In this document: in pieces, positions 34,141 to 44,694 of the stretch | How the letters are laid out: every line of letters starts with the position of its first letter | How positions within the stretch are numbered: position 1 is the first letter of the stretch | Assembly (NCBI RefSeq): GCF_003265705.1 | Contig: NW_020312967.1 | Location: 437,683-501,682 of the forward strand | DNA length: 64,000 bases | DNA from: Callorhinus ursinus | Taxonomy: Eukaryota > Chordata > Mammalia > Carnivora > Otariidae | Direction of reading: 5' to 3' | Position numbers and translations under genes: made by a program | The notes under the pieces: generated by a model | The model's database searches: none | Told to the model about the DNA's origin: nothing | The model's input: only the letters and a program-made list of their open reading frames with translations

Positions 34141-35607
34141 AGGGTACTTTTCTTTTTTTTTTTTTTAATTAACATATAATGTATTTGTTTCAGGGGAATA
34201 GGTCTGTGATTCATCAGTCTTAACACAATTCACAGTGCTCAACATAGCACATACCCTCCCCAATGTCCATCACCCAGCCACCCCATCCCTCCCACCCCTT
34301 TCCACTCCAGTAACCCTCAGTTTGTTTCCTAAGATTACAAATCTCTTATGGTTTATCTCCCTCTCTGGTTTTGTCTTGTTTAATTTTTCCCCTCCCTTCG
34401 CCTATGGTCCTCTGTCTTGTTTCTTAGATTCCTCACATCAGTGAGATCATATGATATTTGTCTTTCTCTGATGGACTTATCTTGTTTGGCATAAGACCCT
34501 CTAGTTCCATCCATGTCGTTGCAAATGGCAAGATTTCATTTTTTGATGGCTGCATAATACTCCATTGTATATATATGCCACATCTTCTTTATCCATTCAT
34601 CTGTCAGTGGACATCTAGGTTCTATCCATAGTTTGGCTATTGTGGACATTGCTGCTATAAACATTGGGGTGCACGTGCCCCTTCGGATCAGTACATTTGT
34701 ATCTTTGGGGTAAATACCCAGTAGTGCAATTGCTGGGTTGTAGGGTAGCTCTATTTTCAACTTTTTGAGGAACCTCCATTCTGTTTTCTAGAGTGGCTGC
34801 ACCAGCTTGCTTTCCCACCAACAGTGTAGGAGGGTTCCCCTTTCTCCGCATCCCCGCCAACATCTGTCGTTTCCTGACTTGTTAATTTTAGCCATTCTGA
34901 CCGATGTTAGGTGGTATCTCCTTGTGGTTTTGATTTGTATTTCCCTGATGCCGAGTGATGTTGAGCACTTTTTCATGTGTCTGTTGGCCATTTGGATGTC
35001 TTCTTTGCAGAAATGTCTGTTCAGGTCTTCTGCCCATCTCTTGATTGGATTATTTGTTCTTTGGGTGTTGAGTTTGATAAGTTCTTTATAGATTTTGGTT
35101 TATCTGATAGGTCATTTGCAAATATCTTCTGCCATTCTGTTGGTTGTCTTTTGGTTTTATCGGCTGTTTTTTGCTGTGCAAATGCTTTTTATCTTGATGA
35201 AGTCCCAATAGTTCATTTTTGCCTTTGTTTCCCATGCCTTTGGAGACATGTCTAAGAAGAAGTTGCTGCGGCCGGGGTCGAAGAGGTTGCTGCCTGTGTT
35301 CTCCTCTATAATTCTGTTGGATTCCTGTCTCACATTTAGGTCTTTCATCCATTTGGAGTCTATTTTTGTGTATGGTCTAAGGAAATAGTCCAGTTTCATT
35401 CTTCTGCATGTGGCTGTCCAATTTCCCCAGCAGCATTTGTTGAAGAGACTTTTTTCCACTGGACATTCTTTCCTGCTTTCTCTAAGATTAGCTGACCATT
35501 GAATTGAGGGTCCATTTCTGAGTTCTGTATTCTGTTCCACTGATTTATGTGTCTGTTTTTGTGCCAGTACCATACTGTCTTGATGATGACAGCTTTGTAA
35601 TAGAGCT
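34141..35607 (-). pseudogene. Young L1, minus, 5'-truncated (ORF2 C-terminus and 3' UTR)
   Basis: A poly-T run at 34152-34166 marks the 3' end. The 3' UTR follows (to about 34535), then the ORF2 C-terminal third. The frame is broken: separate pieces at 34536-34760, 34788-34991 and 35157-35615. The C-terminal cysteine motif (CX3CX7HX4C) is visible near 34850-34900, but its last Cys reads Ser. The 5' end stops within ORF2 at about 35607. No reverse-transcriptase core remains, so it is immobile. Confidence 0.85.
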
Positions 35608-35963
35608 TGACACAAAGGCCTAATTTTAATTTCTTTAATGTAACTTGCATCCTACAATTCCATAAAAAAATGATTAATAGGGGCACCTGGATGGCTCAGT
35701 CAGTTGTGTCTGCCTTCAGCTCAAGTCATGATCCCAGCGTCCTGGGATTAAGCCCCATATCAGGCACCCTGCTTAGCAGGAAGTCTGCTTCTCCCTCTCC
35801 CTCTGCCTACCCCCACCCCCAGCTCGTGTTTTCTCTTTCTCTCAAATAAATAAATAAAATCTTTTTTAAAAAGAAAATGATTAATAATGCAAAGGGGAAA
35901 TATACAAAAGATTAAATAGACAAAACATAAAAACAGCTCTTACATATAAGAAAATTTCATATA
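35608..35963 (+). repeat. HAL1/old L1-type segment, inverted relative to its flanks
   Basis: Apart from the SINEC within it, this reads in plus orientation ('gggaaatatacaaaagattaaatagacaaaacataaaaacagctcttacatataag'), whereas HAL1-type DNA on both sides reads minus. Its reverse complement fits the expected order between the left segment and 36616. Its left end (35612-35637) is an inverted near-copy of 36611-36629. Confidence 0.5.
35680..35873 (+). repeat. SINEC, plus orientation, 13-bp target duplications
   Basis: Head GGGGCACCTGGATGGCTCAG, 'ccagcgtcctgggattaagccccatatcaggcaccctgc', a CT-rich body and an AAATAAATAAATAAAATCTTTTTT tail. Flanks AAAATGATTAATA at 35667-35679 and 35874-35886 are identical. 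It inserted into the inverted LINE segment. Confidence 0.95.
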
Positions 35964-36615
35964 AGAAAAACAGTATGGAGTTTGCTCAAAAAGTTGAAAA
36001 TAGAGTTATCCTACGACCCAGCAATTGCACTACTGGGTATTTACCCCAAAGATACAAATGTACTGATCCGAAGGGGCACGTGCACCCCGATGTTTATAGC
36101 AGCAATGTCCACAATAGCCAAACTATGGATAGAGCCTAGATGTCTATCAGGAGATGAGTGGATAAAGAAGATGTGGTATATATATATACAGTGGAGTATT
36201 ATGCAGCCATCAAAAAAATGAAATCTTGCCATTTGCAATGACATGGATGGAACTAGAGGGTCTTATGCCAAGCAAAATAAGTCAGTCAAAGAAAGATAAG
36301 TATCATATTGTCTCACTGACATCTGGAATTTGAGAAACAAGACAGAAGATCATAGGCAAAGGGAGGGAAAAATGAAACAAGATGAAACCAGAGAGGGAAA
36401 CAAACCATAAGAGACTCATAATCTTAGGAAACAAATCGAGGGTTGCTGGAGTGGAGGGGGGTAGGAGGGATGGGGTGGCTGGGTGATGGACATAAGGGAG
36501 GGTATGTGTTGTAATGAGCACTGGGTGGTATGTAAGACTGATGAATCACAGACCTGTACCCTTGAAACAAATAATATTTTATATGTTAATTAATTGAATT
36601 TAAATAAAAAAAGAA
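35964..36615 (+). pseudogene. Young L1 3' end, plus, strongly 5'-truncated
   Basis: Begins inside ORF2 at the 'aaaacagtatggag' position. It encodes the last approximately 80 residues of ORF2 (35982-36221, '[15 protein letters not shown]' type), then the 3' UTR with 'gggatggggtggctgggtgatgg' and an A-rich end at about 36600-36613. Overlaps in content with the minus-strand copy at 34141, so they are two copies rather than one 5'-inverted element. Confidence 0.85.
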
Positions 36616-38164
36616 ATTAAGCCTTTGGTAAATGAGACTCTAATATTTATCTCAGCTTGTAGTTACCTTTTTGATATAATTCATGATATTTTTTGCCTGG
36701 CTGATAATTTTAAAAAACCTTTAGATTAGTCAAATTTATTAATTTCTATATCTTGGGTTTCTGAGCTTTGTGTCTTACCTAGAAAGATTGTCTTCCAAAA
36801 TTGTATAGGAAAAAGTTCTGCCATAATTTCTTGTAGTACTTTTTTACCAGGTTGATATTTGAATCTTTTATCTATCTGAAATTTATTTTTTTATGTAAGT
36901 GTGAGGTAGGAATCTCAGAAAGAAACCATGTATCTCAACATAATTTATTGAATAATCTATCTTTTTTTCATTAAAATAAAATACCACATTTATCTTATTA
37001 CAGGTTATTTTTAGGTTCAATTTGACTTTCAATTCTGTTTGGATGTTCTGTCTACTCATGTGTCAGTATTGTTAAGTATTGTAATTTTATAATAAAGTTT
37101 AGTTTAGGCTAGTGCAATTTTCCCTTCCTCAGTTTTTCAGACTTTTCCTGCATTTTCTTGCTTGTTAATGTTTTCATTTGAATATCAGATTCAGCTTGTC
37201 TTGTGAAAAATAAACTGTTGGTGTTCTTCAGGGGGAGTTCCATTAAATATAGATCAACAGAGGGAAAACTGACATCTTCTTGATATGTATTCAAGAACGT
37301 GATTCTATATATTTCTTTTTTTGATTCCTTAGTACTGTTTTAAAGATTTCTTCCTCTGGATTTCCTATGCAATTCTTGTTAAATTCATCTCCTAGGTATT
37401 TTATCTTTTTGGATGCTATTGATTTTTCTTCTATTACCTCTGCTAACTTGTTGTTTTATATGTGAAAACTTTTGATTTCCATATATTATTTTTTACCCAG
37501 TGAAATTAGTGATTTAACTTGCTATTTGAAATACCTTTTCACTTGATTCCAGTTTCCAGTTAATAATAACAACAATGAATAAACAATTCATTTAAGTAGA
37601 TATATCTTATCTTCATTTTCCCTGTTTTTATACCTCATTTCTTTTTTTCTATTTCTTCTAGAACAGTATTAAACATAAATGTGAAAAATAAGACATCTTG
37701 TTTTGCTCTAGGACTTTAATGAGAAATTTTCTAGTTGTGTTTCCCTATCAATTATACATATGCACATAGATACAAATACACAGAAGTATCAATGTATTTT
37801 GTTTTAAATTTTTTTATTACGAATAGTTAAAATTTGTAATGCCTTTTCAACAGTTGTGTAGTTTTGTATTATTTTTCTATGCATGAAACAAAATAAATAT
37901 GATGAATTATCTGAAGAGATTCCTAATATTAAACTATTTCCTAGTCTTTGAATAAAACATCCTGGTTTATTATTTTAGAAAATTCTCCTGTATATTGTTT
38001 GCCAATATTTTTCTGACATTTACATCAATACTTGTAAAAGTAATTGGTTTGTAGTTTCCTTTATTGTGGGTTCAGGTTTTTTTGGGGTTTGCTACTGTTA
38101 CATTTGTTTCACAAAAATTATTTGGGTGCTTTTCTTTTTAAATCTTCTTTTCTGGAAGATATGA

Positions 38165-38457
38165 ATTAGTACTGGAGATATTAAGAAATAAGTCATGCAG
38201 ATGTAATGTACAGTATGATGATGATAGTTAATAATACTGTATTGTAATAGTTATAGTTAATAATACTGTACTTGAAAGTTAAGGGAATAGATCTTAAAAG
38301 TTCTTATCACAAGACAAAAATTTATAAACTATGTGCATTGATGGTTGTTAAAAAACTTATTGTGGTGATCATTTTGCAATATATACAAATATCAAATCAT
38401 TATATTGTATACCTGAAACTAATATAATGTTCTATATCAATTATATCTCACAAAAAA
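38165..38457 (+). repeat. L1 3'-end fragment (L1MA-like), plus, nested in HAL1
   Basis: 'gatagttaataatactgtattg', then 'gatcttaaaagttcttatcacaag', 'attgtggtgatcattttgcaatatatacaaatatcaaatcattatattgtatacctgaaactaatataatg' and 'caattatatctcacaaaaaa' form a typical L1 3' UTR end with A-tail. The first motif is duplicated (38225-38238 and 38254-38267). Confidence 0.75.
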
Positions 38458-38625
38458 GTTTGGTAGAATTTCTTGGGAACTATATTTTAATTTTTCATTT
38501 TAAAAATTATTTGTCTCTTACCTTTATATTTGGGCCACAGTTGGTCTGGTTATGTCTTCTGTCACACTTTCTTCAGACTTCGTAGGCATTGCTTTATAGT
38601 TCCTCATATTAAGACTTGTAGTGGA

Positions 38626-38794
38626 GGGCGCCGGTGTGGCTCAGATGGTTAAGCGTCTGCCTTCGGCTCAGGTCATGATCCCAGGGTCCTGGGATCGAGT
38701 CCCGCATCGGGCTCCCTGCTCCTTGGGAGCCTGCTTCTCCCTCTCTCTCTCTCTCTCTCTCTCTGTCATGAATAAATAAATAAAATCTTAAAAA
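38626..38794 (+). repeat. SINEC, plus orientation, young, 15-bp target duplications
   Basis: Head GGGCGCCGGTGTGGCTCAGA, then a near-consensus body ('gatcccagggtcctgggatcgagtcccgcatcgggctccctgctcc'), a long CT repeat and a CATGAATAAATAAATAAAATCTT tail. Flanks 38611-38625 and 38795-38809 match at 14 of 15 bases. Among the least diverged copies here. Confidence 0.96.
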
Positions 38795-40315
38795 AAGACT
38801 TGCAGTGGAAAAAAAGTCTGAGGCCTGCCTAAATTTTCACCTCTTTTTTGATGACTTGACTTTATTTTTTGGTCAAGCAAGGGATTCTTTATTCGTCTGT
38901 AAAATCCAACAATTTTACTAGACTTTACTTACTTTATTCATCTTTTTTCATCCTTGAAATCCAACAATTTTACTAGAGTATATCTTTCTGTTGATTGCTA
39001 TAGATTAATATTTCCTAAGGCACTAACTTATGACTAAAGTATTTTATTTGTGAAACTTTTTCTTTAAATTTTTTTCTTCTATTATTTTGCTCCTCTTTCT
39101 TGGGGATACCAGTTAACCATATGCTGGATATTATTTGCCTATCTTTGTTCTATTCTCTATTTCTCATTCTTATTCCTTCACTTGGCTCAGTCATGTCCTC
39201 TCTGTCCTTTGCTATGTTTTAAACAGTGACTATTATTCTTGAGCTACTTCCAGTGGCTTTATGTGGCTGTCATTGTGTGATTATTATTCTACTTTTTTTG
39301 GATCTTTGCAAATTCAAATTTTCACTTTTTGTTGTCTTGCCAGAGTTTCTCCAAACTCTTAATAGATCTCCTTTGTGCTCTGCATTTGAAGAATTAATTC
39401 AGAAATTTAAAACTCATAACAAAATACACGATCATAAGATTTCAGTGAGTGTTTTCCATCTTTTTATCCCCCAATGTGTTTCCTGCTTTTATTGATTGAT
39501 TGATTGCCTTATAATATTTCTGGGTAGATGCTGTGATGGTCCCTTTCTACTTATCACTGGTTTTTGATTAAGTTTATGATTTGTTTACAAGGCTAGGGTC
39601 TTGTACCAATTTACTGGTATCCTAATTATTTTGCAGAGAATGAATATGTGTGAGTGACACGATTTTTATTTAAAAAATATGTAGTTTCTACTTTCACTCC
39701 ACATTCGTTCTGGATCCCAAGGATCATCCTTCATGTTCTACTTCCAGAAAACTATCATTTAGTATTTATTTTAGGGAGGTTCTATGGGAGATAAACTCTT
39801 ATAGCCTTTGTATGTATAACAAAGTTTTTATTTCACTTCTACTCATAAAAGATAGTATAGGTGGGTATAAAATTCTAAATTATCAGGAATTTTCCTCAAA
39901 TATTTGAAAGGCATTATTTTATCTTCATTGGCTATCTTACAGATGAATTTACCTGCTTTGATTGTACACTTTCTTCTCTGTTGGTTTTAAGATTTTATAT
40001 TCCTTCTAGATATGCTATGCTATGCTATAATTAAGAATAGGTTTATATTTATCTAACTTCCTTGGAATTTGGAATATGTTTTGATTAGAGGATGTGTGTC
40101 TCTCTCCAATCTTGGAAAATTCTCAGCTCTTTTTATAGATACTGATTTTCAGCCATTTCCTTTTTTATCTTTACTGAAATTCTTAAACAATGTATGTTGG
40201 AACCTGAAGATTATCCTTTATGTTCCCTAGCTGACTTTTCATGTTTTTTATTCTTTTTAAGCTCCCTTTCTCTGTGCTCTAAATGAATTCCACAACCTCT
40301 ATAGCCCAGTTCTCT

Positions 40316-40526
40316 CTCTTTTTTTAGAAGAGTTTTTCACATACTTTATTAGAATTGGTCCAATGTTCACAAAACTTGAGTCAAAGTGACTCTTTCACTC
40401 AGCCGAGCAGTGTAATTAAGACTATGCCTTTAGCACAGGCACTGTGCTGACTGTGTCTTCAGTACAGGAAGGAACAAGGCCATTGATCTCTGCCCCCATG
40501 GAGTTTAAGTTCTAATGGTGGCAACT
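40316..40526 (-). pseudogene. Processed 3'-end retrocopy of an unidentified transcript
   Basis: Flanked by 15-bp direct repeats at 40301-40315 and 40527-40541 (one mismatch). On the minus strand the insert ends in an A run (40319-40325) preceded about 20 nt upstream by a canonical AATAAA signal (TTTATT at 40345-40350 on the plus strand). That is the layout of a reverse-transcribed, polyadenylated mRNA 3' end. No ORF; the parent gene is not recognised. It may carry an L2-like segment near 40440-40510. Confidence 0.65.
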
Positions 40527-41054
40527 ATAGCCGAGTTCTCTTTGACTATGTCTAGTCTAGTATAAAATCACTTCATGAATTTTTGTTGTATTTCAGCTTC
40601 TTGTTTTATTTTTGTCTTTCTTTGTTTCTTTTTGATATTTATACTTACATTCCCTGTTAATAATTGTAAGTATCCTTTAAAAATATCAGTTTTCCTTAAA
40701 ACTAATTATATCTTAAGTGTATTTATGTTCTAATTGTTAGTTTTGTTTTCTGTCTTTCTTAGCAATTCTTCACATGTTTTGGTATTTTGATTGAAAATGT
40801 CCTTTTGAATTGGTGTGTCTTCACTCCTCTGTTCCCTCTCTTCCATTACTGTGGGTTTAGTGCTTGCCTTTCAGGACTTCAGTCTGTATGCAGGTGACAT
40901 ATTTATTGTGTGGCTCCTGCTTCTAAGAGATATTGGGGAACTGACAGATCCAATTGCTGAGCCAGTGGACAACTTGGCTGTTTCTGGTTGAGAGACTTTG
41001 CCTGTGTTTTCTGCTGCCTCTGGACTTTAAGTGACTAAAAGTGGGCCTTTAGAC

Positions 41055-41535
41055 CAAGGTTTCTCACTGTTGAGGCTTGGCACTCAGTAGTGCACTATTT
41101 ATATACTGGCACTATTGACATTTTGCACCAAACAGTTCTTTGTTGTTGGGGGGCTTTTTGTGCGTGTGTGTATTAACTGTAGAATGTTTTATAGAATCCC
41201 TAGTCTTTCTATATTAGATATGAGTAGCATCTTTTTTTTCTCTTTTAAAGATTTCACTTATATATTTGAGAGAGAGCATGAGCTGGAGGGAGAGGGAGAG
41301 AATCTGAAGCAGACTCCATGCTGAGTGCAGAGCCCTACATTGTCCTTGATCTCATGACTGCAAGATTATGACCTGCACTGAAACCAAGCGCCGGCTGCTC
41401 AACTGACTGAGCCACTCAGGTGCCCCATGAATAGCATCTTTACATCTCCAGTTTTGACAACGAAAATGTTTCCTGACATTACCAAATGTCCCTTGGGGGG
41501 CAAAAGTACCTCCAGTGTAGAACCACTGCTCTAGA
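41055..41535 (+). mobile_element. DNA-transposon fossil (hAT/MER class), split by a SINEC
   Basis: 41055-41234 ('ggcactattgacattttgcaccaaacagttctttgttgttgggggg...tgtagaatgttttatagaatccctagtc') and 41441-41535 ('ccagttttgacaacgaaaatgtttcctgacattaccaaatgtcccttggggggcaaaagtacc...gaaccactgc') are two parts of one well-known dispersed mammalian element. I do not give its exact name. Non-coding. Confidence 0.65.
41235..41426 (-). repeat. SINEC, minus orientation, with target duplications
   Basis: 'cttttaaagatttcacttatatatttgagagagagcatgag' at left, reversed head 'gactgagccactcaggtgcccc' at right. Flanks ATGAGTAGCATCTT (41220-41233) and ATGAATAGCATCTT (41427-41440) differ at one base. More diverged than the copies at 31141 and 38626. 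Confidence 0.92.
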
Positions 41536-42049
41536 CAATTGGTGGAAATATATTTCAGTCTTTTATCCAAAAAGGGAGAGAGCTTCACCAAAGCCTCTTG
41601 CCCCAAGTAATAACCTGGTTCCTGTCTCTTCCCTGTAGGTTGTCACTGTCTTTTTCAAACTTAGAGGTCTACAGCTCATGGCTTCAACTGAGCTGACCAC
41701 TTTATATTTTTCTCCCTTGTCATCCAAGAGATACTTATCTTGATTTTGAGATAAATTTTTTATGTATTTCTGTTTTCATCTTTATATATAATCGCTCATT
41801 GTCCGGAGCAGAGAGTTTGCAGCAAAGTCAAAACTAATGAAGCTGTCTTTACTGGGAGACTTCACCATTTTTATTTTTATAGGGTGATTATACTTATATT
41901 CCTATTAAGTCACCCCCAAACAGCACATAAAGCAAAAGAGGAGCAAGTGAAAAGCTAGTATTATGTTGTCAGGTTGTGATGCTCCTCTGCCCATCATCAT
42001 CATCAATTTCTTCCTCTGTGCTAGACCTTTCCTTTCAGTACATGAATAA
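41536..42049. other. Unique non-coding DNA
   Basis: No gene or assignable repeat. It is mildly AT-rich. Confidence 0.4.
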
Positions 42050-42910
42050 ATTCTTATTCTAGTTTACCAACATCCCATTGTAATCTGGCTCCTGCCTACT
42101 CTCCAACATTGTCTGGTAACCCCTGTCATTTAGCCACAATGGACTTCTTTTTGTTTTTCACCAAGTCAGGCTCATTCCATTTTTAAAAAAATCTTATCTA
42201 CATATTTATCTTTTCTTTTCCAAAGAAAATGGTACAACTTTGCCACAGATTGCCTTCAACAAAGGCTGAATTTACACATAAAAATGTGATGAGGAGGAGA
42301 TTAATTAAGAAAAGCAACCCAAAGACTATTTCTTTCTTTTTTTTTTTTTTTAAAGATTTTATTTATTTATTTGACAGAGAGAGACACAGCAAGAGAGGGA
42401 ACACAAGCAGGGGGAGTGGGAGAGGGAGAACCCGGCTTCCCACTGAGCGGGGAGCCCCATGCGGGGCTTGATCCCAGGACCCTGGGATCATGACTTGAGC
42501 TGAAGGCAGACTCTTAACGACTGAGCCACCCAGGCACCCCCCAAAGACTATTTCTAGGAAAGCTACAAGCTTATTTCATTTTAGAACACTGTAGTGTTCT
42601 TTCCACATCTTTGCTCAGTTTGTTTCTTCTGATAATTTAAATATCAGCTTTAACACCTTCAGCAGAGGCCTTCCCTTGCTATCCAAAAATAACTACTCAA
42701 ATATTTCCTTGCATTGCCCTGTATTAGTTCTCTCCCTATATAAGTGTCCACTCTCCATTTAGTCTTTTACTTCTTGTATTTGCTTAGTGTCTGTTTCTAT
42801 CTACTATAATGTAAGCTCCTTGAGAGCAAAGACCTTCTAGTTCTTGTTTAAGGCTATATCTTCAGTGTCAAGAATAAACCTGACACATAGAGATCAATAT
42901 TAAATATTTA
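42050..42910 (+). repeat. L2 LINE 3' region, split by a SINEC
   Basis: 'tgtaatctggctcctgcctactctccaac...ttagccacaatggacttc...ccaagtcaggctcattcc' (42060-42185), then right of the SINEC 'ttaacaccttcagcagaggccttccc' and 'gtgtccactctcc...taatgtaagctccttgagagcaaagaccttc...taaatatttactgaac'. This is the L2 3' portion and terminus. The middle (42190-42330) is less certain. Confidence 0.65.
42334..42540 (-). repeat. SINEC, minus orientation, exact 15-bp target duplications
   Basis: A poly-T tail, then TAAAGATTTTATTTATTTATTTGACAGAGAG, 'cttgatcccaggaccctgggatcatgacttgagc' and reversed head 'gactgagccacccaggcacccc'. Flanks CCAAAGACTATTTCT at 42319-42333 and 42541-42555 are identical. Confidence 0.96.
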
Positions 42911-44694
42911 CTGAACAATAATAATTGCAAAAAAAATGATGTGCATACACAGTTCATTTGTTCCCTTAATAAAATTCATCCTAAAGGGAGACTTGAAACA
43001 TCACCCTCTTATTCTCATTCTCCAAAACTTTTGGAATAATTTCTCCATAAATTTATTAAATGTATCAATAACATTTTGTCACATCTTAGACCCTTTTCAT
43101 GAGGAAATGCTCAAGTAATCTCTGGTGCACAATGTCTCACTCACTATTCTCTAAGAGATAGGTGTACACACAAACTGAAGAAGATGCTTTCCGTAGCTGG
43201 TGCTGAATACTGGCTCTTTTCTTTTGAACTTTCTTAAGCATCAGGCATTGAATGTGCAGGGCACTCGATGTGACAGAATATATTTGGACTTCAAGGTTTT
43301 TTGCATTCTTCTTTGTTATTCTAACCGTGTATAAATTGTTCTTAGGAGCTAGTCTGAAAATATGTAAATATTTATTTTGGACTGACTAGGTTAGATCATG
43401 TCACTGGTTTATGTTCCACATGTTTTTATGGTGTTTTTACAAAGAAATGGCTTTAGAAAAGAAAGGTATGGGAGCCTGTGAACAGGTTGCAAAACCAGGA
43501 AGTTAGAACTGTATTTCAATTTATTTGTGTGGCCAGTGATACTAATAATACCTAATCTCTTCTGACATTAGATGATGACTGTGATAATAAAATTAAATAA
43601 ATGTATAAGTGCTTTGAACACACCATGGTCAAAATGCAAGTATTACTAGTAGCTACAACAAAACCATCACAGTAATATTGAGTTAGTTTTAGGCTATTCA
43701 ATAAAGGCTATAATCTCATGGAAGGCATTTCGTTTCTGCCTCTTGTGGGATGATGTCATTGCTTTGAAGAGCTAAAGGAGCCCAAACCCTCAAGATTCTC
43801 AATGTAGATTGGACATCATTCAGTGGGCCAGCACTGAGAATGACAACCACTTGATGACCATCAGTAGTACCTTTCTCTTTATTCCTTTCAATGGTAAATT
43901 TTGTCCCCCCTTTATCTTTTAGCTGTAAGAATGCTGATTGCTGCATTTCCTTTCTGTTCTTTTCTTCTTTCGGGCAGTGTGTATGTAATCTAAACTCATT
44001 GCCAAGAGTTTTGAGTGAGTGCTGATATGCTTAGGCTTGGTTTTCAAATTCAGAGAATAATCAAGATTAAAAGGGGTTATTGATGAAAATGTTAGAATGC
44101 ATTATACATACAGGAAACTATCCAGATGTAGACTGTACCCTCAGCATTGTTCTTCTGTTTGAGAGAAAGGAAATTTTGGAGCCCTGTGTCTGAGGATTGC
44201 ATTTCTTTTAAAAGTCAGTGATATGTCCATACAACTCTAAAACAAACTAGTTACTTCAGAAAATACCTGAAAAGTGGTGAAAATGATAAGTTTTAAGGGA
44301 AAAAGATGATACTAATAGAGTGAATTTCTCTCTTTTTTGTGCTATGCCAGTATACACACTTAGAGACACAAACATGCACTTAGTTCGACAACTAACAAGG
44401 ATAATAAGCTCAGAATGAAAGTTCTTTTTTCCAAAAACGTTCTCTGAAGAGGTCTAGATAGTAAAAATGAAACAAATTATCATTCCATAAGGCAAATTCA
44501 GCATTAGTAGTGCTTTAGGTTAAAAAGATGTTTTGATAATTTTATTAAAATGTAGGTGTTATGTGTTATTAAGAAACTAATTTTTATTACACATAGTAAT
44601 TATTCTGTCTTTACTGACACAACATATTGCTATCTTCCCATAATCTCCAAATAGATTTTGACATATGTCATGGCATATGAGAAGCTATATGAGA
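42911..44694. other. Unique non-coding DNA
   Basis: About 1.8 kb with no assignable repeat. A 76-codon minus-strand frame at 43716-43946 (peptide with 'GGTKFTIERNKEKGTT' and 'HQVVVILSAGPL') looks mildly protein-like, but I cannot assign it and see no splice or retrocopy hallmarks. Confidence 0.4.

Larger units (their letters stand above)
36616..41040 (-). repeat. HAL1/old L1-type LINE, minus, main segment
   Basis: Long reverse-oriented decayed LINE: 'ttttgcctggctgataatttt', 'atttgaatcttttatctatctgaaatttattttttta', 'caggttgatatttg', 'ggtttgtagtttcctttattg', 'ggataccagttaaccatatgctgg', '...cattatttt atcttcattggc', 'tctccaatcttggaaaattctcagc'. No intact ORF. Interrupted by an L1 3' end, a SINEC and a small retrocopy. 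The right boundary is approximate. Confidence 0.5.

Noticed and set aside
34141..36615. Single L1 with 5' inversion (twin priming)
   Set aside because: Both parts contain the ORF2 C-terminus and 3' UTR with their own A/T tails, so they are two overlapping copies and not complementary parts of one.
23584..42540. SINEC copies as possible tRNA genes
   Set aside because: Heads derive from a tRNA but lack an intact cloverleaf and carry the SINE body and A-rich tail; they are retroposons.
43716..43946. 76-codon minus frame resembling a protein fragment
   Set aside because: I could not match it to a family, and it has no poly(A) tail or target duplication to make it a retrocopy.
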